A stretch of DNA of 64,000 nt from Jacaranda mimosifolia (lineage: Eukaryota; Streptophyta; Magnoliopsida; Lamiales; Bignoniaceae). Location of the stretch: contig CM032128.1 in NCBI GenBank assembly GCA_018894105.1, forward strand, positions 15,915,001 through 15,979,000. Reading direction: 5' to 3'. A model generated the notes under the pieces. The model did not search any database, had not been told where the DNA came from, and saw nothing but the letters and a program-made list of their open reading frames with translations. Numbering within the stretch: position 1 is the first letter of the stretch; each line of letters opens with the position of its first letter. Made by a program: the position numbers and the translations under genes. Below, piece after piece: positions 57,671-64,000 of this stretch.

Positions 57671-59863
57671 TGTTGGAATAGTACCCCGCAAACCAATTAG
57701 ATTGGCCTTATAAACTATTATCTTGTAAGACAATCTTGATTTAATGATATTCATTATATGGCCATCTTCATCTTATGCTATTTATTTACTTCACTGGTAT
57801 TTAGATGAAGCCCTTAGATCACATAAGACTATGGGACTTGATCACACATTGGATGGTGATCATGGAATAAGTCTTACACAATCGTGATTTTAAATCTTTC
57901 AAGTCATAGGATCTTACAAGATAGGGCATCTAAGATCTGGATAGACTTGCACTATCGATGCATAAATCCAAGAGTTGGATGCTACTCTATTCAATGAGCA
58001 ATCCCATATGACGTATAAATACATGTTAATGGGTGCTTGTTAGAGAACAAGACACTGCTAAAGTGGCAAGTTGGTATTGGCAAGTTCTCCAACTTATGCT
58101 AGTGAATATTATTAGTCCTTTGACCTGAGAATCCATGGTAACCTTGTGTTTGGTCCTTATGCTTTGACTCTTCCTTGGTTACTTAGCGGGCCACTCAGGT
58201 TGAGATTGGGAAAGAGCTACAAGATATGGAGGTTTGTGAGATTCAAGATGGAATTCGACTCTTTATTTTTGTGAAGGGCGAGTGTATCTCCAATGTGTTC
58301 TATAATGATCGATTCCAAGAAATCCTTGCACAAAGTGATGTGATAATTTGGAAAGGTGTTTCCAAAGATGATGTTACTAAAGGAATCAACCATTGAAAAT
58401 AGAAGCATAGCATTGAGGCTATTAGGGAGCCGACTAATATCTTACCCTAGGCCTCTTTCATAGAGATAGAAGACGGAAGGACCGTATTTTCATGGTATGC
58501 ATAATGCTAGAATAGTTCTCCAAGAGCATTCATTTTGGCCAATTAGTTGGGCTCCATGGGCTTGAGTTCAACAATGACCATGGAGATTGGGTACTCTTCA
58601 ATTAATGAGATTAATTAAATTGAGAAGGAGTTTAAACTAATGTGAATATTTGATATTCCATAAGTCATAAGAAGCTGTGAGTCCATGTCCAATGAATGGT
58701 AGAACTTAATGGTTGACACATAAAATCCAAATTGAATGACCTATTGAAGGAATGAGAACTTTCTAAGTGTTGCAAAATTCACTCTTGACTGAATTTGAAG
58801 GAGGCGAAAATTAAAGTCATTTTTAGCCTGATCAATTTATGAGTTAAATTGGTCAAATTAATTTAAGAGTTAAATTAAGAGTTAATTAATTGATGCCATA
58901 TGACTATCAATCGGTTAAAATAATTTAAGAGTTAAATTAATTTTGACTAGCTTAAGGAGTTAAGCACTTTGACTTAAGAGTTAAGTCAAAGTATTATTAA
59001 TTAAATTAAATAGTTTAATTTAATTAAATTGGAGAGTTAATTTTGGAAAGAATTATTAATGAAGGGTTCATATAATATGAAATTAGAATTCATTTGGAAG
59101 ACATTTCATGAGATGAAATGTGAATTCCAAATGACATTCAAATTCACACAACAGTAATTGTTAGTAACCATCTTAGCATGGACATGTGGCATCCCCTCCT
59201 TGACAATGATGTGTGACGACACACCATTCTCCTTTTTTATATAGACATAGGAGGGGGTGGCCACAATAATATATTATGCAAGGTGTGAATTATTCTCCCA
59301 ACAGCAAACTTTGTTAGTGAGCATCTAATAGTTAGATTGTCAACAAACCTCTCTAAGCTCCTTCATCATCCCCATCCATACTTGGTCTTCTTTCCTCCAT
59401 TTCTCTACAAACATCTCCAGCTATTTTTGTAGAGAAAGGGTCATTTCGTTTGGTGTGTGGACTATCTCATTAGAAGCAAAATGTTTGGGTTGCTATTTGC
59501 TCTTGGGAAGTAGTTTTCGGCAGCTGCTTGCAGCGAGTTTTGGTAGGACTTATTTTATTCTGATTGAGCTAAACTTTTTGGCTGTAGGATATTCAAGGTG
59601 TTGATGGAATGTAATAAAATTTTCAGCTCAAAAGGAGAAGTTTTACTTGGGGAAATTTGTTGGTGTTTCTGCTGCACCAGTGAGGGGACAACTTCAAGAG
59701 TTGAAGAGTGTTTTCTCTTCTTCCCTAATTGTTGGGTTCATCAAGATGTTTCTCTCTCTAAATCTAAATCCTATACATGTCTAGATCCTTGTGGATGTGT
59801 ATAGGCTTATTTTATTCAGTTTTTTTTGAAAATATTTGGATCCTATTACCACACATACCTTCA
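57671..59863 (+). repeat. 5' LTR of the copia element (2.19 kb)
   Basis: It starts TGTTGGAATAGTACCCCGCA and ends CACACATACCTTCA directly before the primer-binding site. The length matches the 2182-bp 3' LTR at 47519. It contains a TATA-like TTTTTTATATAGACATAGG near 59235. Confidence 0.9.
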
Positions 59864-59865
59864 AG

Positions 59866-59880
59866 TGGTATCAAATCCTT
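59866..59880 (+). other. copia primer-binding site
   Basis: TGGTATCAAATCCTT, two bases after the LTR end, matches the common plant copia site TGGTATCAGAGC, which pairs with the 3' end of initiator methionine tRNA, with a few changes. Confidence 0.88.
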
Positions 59881-61560
59881 ACTCATGCATGGATTTAGAT
59901 TTTGCTTGGATGATTGACTCTTGTGAAGAATTGATCAACATCATTATGTACTCGATCCATATGATGGGTTGGAGAGTATGGATGATCTTGTTCGTGGCTT
60001 CTTGATTAATGGGTTAAATCATGCTATTATGTGCTTTAATTGTTAAATCATGTGATGGGTATGCTTTAATTCATTTTTGCTAATGTTGAATTTTGATTTG
60101 GCATTGGTGGATGTTATATGTTGATATAGCATGCTATGAATGACCTTAAATTTTTTTGGTCATTTTTGGATCAAATAAGATTGGATATAATTAGAGATTT
60201 TTGAAGAATATGATTCTTGCTTAAACTAGTTTTTCAAGCATCATTGAGCACTTGAGATTTTAGCTTTTAAAAGGTGTTTTAATCTAAAATTTTCATCCAT
60301 ATTGTGTGTTTTGATGTTTAGAAGTTGTTCTAAAATTCTTGGTGCACAAAAGTTGAGCCACAAATGACTTGACTGGCTCATAACCCCAAAACAGAGGAGC
60401 TGCTGGCACTTAGCAGTGCACAACAGGATAGTGGCCAAGAGTTGTTGTCCAACTATGTGCAAGCCTCGACTAGCAGTGCCTGGTTGGGTTTGAGATGAGT
60501 TTTGAGTTTTCTTTTGCTTCCTTTAGTGATCAAACTTTTTTTGCAACACGTAATTGATGCACAAATGTTGTGCAAGTTCTCAAGATTGTGTTGGACACTT
60601 TTGGTTGCTTTTAAAACTTGTTGAAGTTAATTTCCAATTGTGGCAAAAATATGATGCATAAGTGTTATGTTTTTTTTTTGCATGACCAATTATTTGTTAA
60701 TATGATTAGCATTTAATTGATGGAATCGATGAATGTTAATTCTTAATTTATTTATTATTCATTTAATTGTTGAATGGATGATGAATGAACAAGGATGATC
60801 ATGAGCCTTTAAGATTGATTTTATTTGTTTCAAGTTGTTAAAAAGAGTTGTATTATGTTAGGCCTTGTATGCCTCTTAATTTCTATCTTGTAAATGTTAT
60901 GAGAGTAGAATCACTAGGAGTGAGGATTTCTTTCTCATGTAAATATTACAAGGAGCAAAGAAAACCATTGGGAGCATGGAGGCCTATGAATGTATAGGAT
61001 ACACTCATGTAATAGCTAGATTTAATCAACCTACTTGAAATCAACTAAGTAGTGCACCTGTGGCTCTAAGTGCATCACTTGGTTATGCTCATGGTCATCC
61101 CACCCTAAGCACATTTACTTATTTATGCTTTCCATATCCTATTGATGTATGAGGAGCATGATTAGGATATAGAGAACCTAAATAAGAAAATAAAATGATG
61201 AGATCTTTGCTAGCGAAAACCTTCCATTTGGAATGTCCAAATGCTTTAAAATATTAAGTCAAGATGGATACAAATTAAAAGAGTTTTAATTAATTCTTGT
61301 CTTCTACCAATAGTATGTGGCATGATGATGCTACCATTATTTGTGTGATGTCTCACGAGTCGTGGGTTCACTTCCAAGTCCTTAGGATCTTAACTCTCAC
61401 TAGAAAATATGATTTTTCGAATTTGTTTAGGGGGTGAAGGATTTGATAAAATAATGGGAGAAAAACATGCTTCAAATACCATGAACATGTTTTCAATATC
61501 AATAATCAATCACATGCTTATATTCTCTTTTTCACCTTTGACGATTGGTGAAACCTCAAA
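59881..61560 (+). other. copia leader region (no gene seen)
   Basis: Non-coding region of 1.7 kb. The distal part (60950-61560) aligns with the leader at 42840-43750; the proximal part has no counterpart in the other two copies because of their deletions. It contains CTCACGAGTCGTGGGTTCAC at 61353. Confidence 0.65.
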
Positions 61561-62330
61561 ATGGCTAACAAACTACTCAATGTTATTTTGGAAACTAATA
61601 AACTAACCGGGCCTAACTTCCATGATTGATTTAAACTCAAAAATCATTCTAGATTCCTAGAAGCAGATATATGTTCTATATCAAGGTGCTCCTAATCCCA
61701 AGGAGATTATTGTAGATCAAGAGACACGTGAAAAGTTCATGAATTAGTTTTAGGATCGTCCTATCCCTTAGTCTCATGATGGCATCTACAAAACTTTAAA
61801 AAGTCTCAAGGACACATAAATAGTACCTTGGTTAAAGTTTATAAGAGTTGTAAAGCAAATGAGGTACAAGATATTCATATTGCCAAAATAAACTTTTCGA
61901 CCTAGGATGGATGTGATGTCATGTGTCATAAACTATGGTCTAAAGATGATTAAGCTTGAAAAAACTTTTCACCTTGGACGTTGGACAATGATCTTCATGA
62001 GGATTTGATCCTCACATCCTCGCTGAGTTTTATTGATTAATATGTTGATCTAGAATGGAGACTACCATGACAAGGGCAAATCTTTGACACTTGTTTCCTC
62101 CTCCAAGTCTATGGACCCTAGGGGTGCTAGAAAGAGATGTGATAGGAATAAAAGTTCTTCCTCCTAAGGAAAACAACTATTAAAATCATCCGGTGGAATC
62201 AAAAAGATTATAGAGAAAATAGTCGATATTACTTTTTTCTATTTTGGTGAGGTAGGCCAATGGAAGTGGTGTTGCAAGGAATACCTTGAAAACCTCAAAG
62301 AGAGTTTGTACTTTGTTGAAGTACATTTAA
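61561..62330 (+). pseudogene. copia gag remnant
   Basis: ATG at 61561 gives MANKLLNVILETNKLTGPNF, HD, then a stop where tryptophan is expected. Later parts are scattered over frames, with the lysine/serine-rich region near 62090-62220 and a degenerate zinc knuckle (FYFGEVGQWKWCCKEYL, 62240-62290). More decayed than the gag at 43751. Confidence 0.8.
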
Positions 62331-62735
62331 GGATAAATTAGTCCTCATGGGTATATGATATCACATGTGGTTCTTATCTTTGTAAGTTGTTACAAAGAAT
62401 AGAAAAAAGAATTAATCTAAGTGATGTGGATATGATGCACAACCTTAGCTAAGAAGCAAGACTTGTGACCAAAGTCGAAGGCATATAATAAGTTAGACAT
62501 AGGGAATTCCATACTTGGATTGGACCTTTGTTATAATGTACCATATATTGTTGAGAACATTATTTCAATTCCTATTTTGGATAGTGAAGGATTTGATCCT
62601 TCTATATCAAATGAGAAATTGAAGGCATTGAAGAATGGGTTCTTTAGTTGCTTATGGTACACTTGACAAATGATTGTACATATTAGATTCTCAACCATCA
62701 CTAATGCACTTTCAACGAAGTAAGAAAGTTCGATA
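62331..62735 (+). pseudogene. copia protease remnant
   Basis: SSWVYDITCGSYLCKLL (62345-62395) is the active-site region. The Asp is kept, but the following residues (normally T/S-G-A/C-S/T) read I-T-C-G-S. The later part, with ENIISIPILDSEGFDPS-like text, is frame-shifted. Inactive. Confidence 0.75.
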
Positions 62736-62739
62736 ACTA

Positions 62740-63560
62740 AGAAGATACCATTCTTTGGCATGCAAGACTTACATATATCTCTAAGAATAGGATGAGCAAG
62801 ATGGAAGCTCTCAAAGCACTAAAAGTTAGTTGCATTGAGGACCTTCCTACTTGTAAATCTTGTTTGAAGGTAAAAATTACCAAGGCTCCTTTTGTAGGAC
62901 AATCGGAGCACTCCACAAGTCTTTTAGATTTGATCCATATGGATGTTTGTGACCCACTAAAAGTTAGTGTGAGAGAAGGCTATTCCTACTTCTTCACCTT
63001 CATCGATCATTATAGTCGGTTCGGACATTGTTTCTTATGAAGTGCAAGTCCGAAACCTTTGAAAAGTTCAAAGAGTATAGGAATGAAGTGGAGAAGCAAT
63101 TGACACTTTTTATTGAAGCTCTTCGATTGGATCAGAGAGGAGAATACTTAAGTACCAAATTCTTTGATTATCTAAAGGAGAATGGGATTTTCTCCCAATG
63201 GACTCCATCGAAACACCCGAACACAATGGAATAGCCGAGAGGAAAAACCGTACCTTGTTGGACATGATGCGTTCCATGATGAGCTTTTCCAATGTGCCAA
63301 TATCCTTTTGAGGATACGCTTTAGAAATGGCCACGAAGTTACTAAATGTAGTACCTTCAAAGTTGGTGCCAAAGATGCCGCATGAGATATGGTATAGCAA
63401 AGCACCATCTTATTACTATCTAAGGGTTTGGGGGTCTCCTATTTACGTGAGATGGACAATGGGAGACAAGTTGGATAGTAGATCCACCTTGTACAAATTT
63501 ATGGGATACCCAAGAGAGTCTATGAGTTATTACTTCTATGATCCCTCAAAACAATAGGTG
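62740..63560 (+). pseudogene. copia integrase remnant
   Basis: The pre-integrase domain is at 62755-62900 (LWHARLTYISKNRMSK, DLPTCKSCLKVKITKAPF) and the core in 62792-63040: LLDLIHMDVCDPLKVSVREG, YSYFFTFIDHYSRFGHCFL. It continues in 63028-63234 (FKEYRNEVEKQLTLFIEALR, YLKENGIFSQWTPSKHPN) and 63327-63557 (VPKMPHEIWYSKAPSYYYLR, WTMGDKLDSRSTLYKFMGYP). At least three frame changes are present. Confidence 0.9.
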
Positions 63561-64000
63561 TTTGTTTTGAGGAACGCCACTTTTTGTAAAAGGATTTTCT
63601 ATTGGATAGAAATGGTGTTGTTGTTGAACTTGATGAAGTGCAAGATGATCATTAAATCCTACAAGCGATAGAAATAAATGAATATCAAAGAGCCTTACAC
63701 ACAACCTCTGAGAAGGTTGGATTAGATCAAGAAGTAGCTCAAAACGTTTGGATTCTTTCATGAGACTGGCCAATTGGATAGTGATCTGAAGACCTAAGAG
63801 GAAGTTATGTTGGACACAAACTTGGAATTTTGGCTTAACGCCATGACATCCGAAATGGGCTCTATGTACTCTAACAAAGTATTGACTTTGGTAGATCCAC
63901 CAAAGGGTGTAGTTCTCGTTCATTGCAAGTGGATTTATAAGCAAAAGCTAGGAGTCGATGGAGAGGTAGTGACCTTTAAGATGCGACTAGTGGCAAAGCG
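63561..64000 (+). pseudogene. copia integrase tail and start of reverse transcriptase, cut by window end
   Basis: 63600-63720 corresponds to the acidic linker after integrase (VVVELDEVQDDH). From about 63820 the reverse transcriptase begins in broken frames (FWLNAMTSEMGSMYSNKVLT at 63827-63886, then W-I-Y-K-Q-K-L-G-V-D-G near 63930-63960). The rest lies beyond the window. Confidence 0.8.

Larger units (their letters stand above)
57671..64000 (+). mobile_element. Ty1/copia element, 5' part, cut by window end
   Basis: Full 5' LTR (57671-59863), primer-binding site, 1.7-kb leader, gag from 61561, protease, integrase (62740-63560) and the first part of reverse transcriptase up to the window end. 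Same family as 42397-49700 and 24866-28540. It has the only complete 5' LTR, primer site and leader, and therefore serves as reference for the deletions in the other two. The coding frames contain many stops. Confidence 0.9.

Noticed and set aside
1..64000. tRNA, rRNA, CRISPR or organelle-derived segments
   Set aside because: No cloverleaf with a conserved TTCGA-type arm, no rRNA signature and no regularly spaced direct repeats with unique spacers were seen; the tandem arrays found have contiguous units.

Overview
The window is nuclear DNA of a flowering plant, most likely a eudicot. It is AT-rich, full of plant-type LTR retrotransposons (Ty3/gypsy Tat, Athila and chromovirus-like; Ty1/copia), CACTA and Mutator-like DNA transposons, and it carries one intron-containing plant bZIP gene. 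I see no bacterial operons, rRNA, tRNA or CRISPR. Almost every reading frame of any length is a shadow or a fragment of a decayed transposon. I deduced the element borders by eye from terminal motifs, target-site duplications (TSDs) and comparison between copies inside the window.

Layout. 1-6242: minus-strand Tat-type gypsy element, cut by the window edge, with its 5' LTR at 5570-6242. 6243-8780: transposon-derived or non-coding DNA with a 34-bp tandem array. 8870-10012 and 32384-35116: one minus-strand Athila-like element split in two by a 22.4-kb CACTA transposon (10013-32383, TSD TCC). Inside the CACTA lies a Mutator-like element with long inverted repeats (11419-23465, 9-bp TSD with one mismatch). 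Inside that lies a complete but dead Tat-lineage gypsy element (12607-22814, TSD ATTAG) with a broken antisense reading frame downstream of integrase. The CACTA right arm also holds an internally deleted minus-strand copia element (about 24866-28540). This gives a four-deep nest. The Athila gag is additionally disrupted by an opposite-facing copy of its own 5' part (32523-33604).

36241-37637 is the only credible host gene: a four-exon basic leucine zipper transcription factor with a clear basic region and leucine zipper, and a possible frame break near the C terminus. 37640-40528 has a short inverted-repeat element and CACTA-like terminal sequence. 40529-50969 is a chromovirus-type solo LTR (TSD TATAC) interrupted by a 7.3-kb copia element (42397-49700). 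53727-54818 is a second small Mutator-like element (9-bp TSD, one mismatch). 56586-57670 is another chromovirus-like LTR start, interrupted by a third member of the same copia family (57671 to beyond 64000), which has an intact-looking 2.2-kb LTR and primer-binding site but decayed coding sequence.

Functionally, the bZIP gene is an island in heterochromatin-like repeat DNA. All retroelement proteins carry stops and frameshifts, so no element appears autonomous today.
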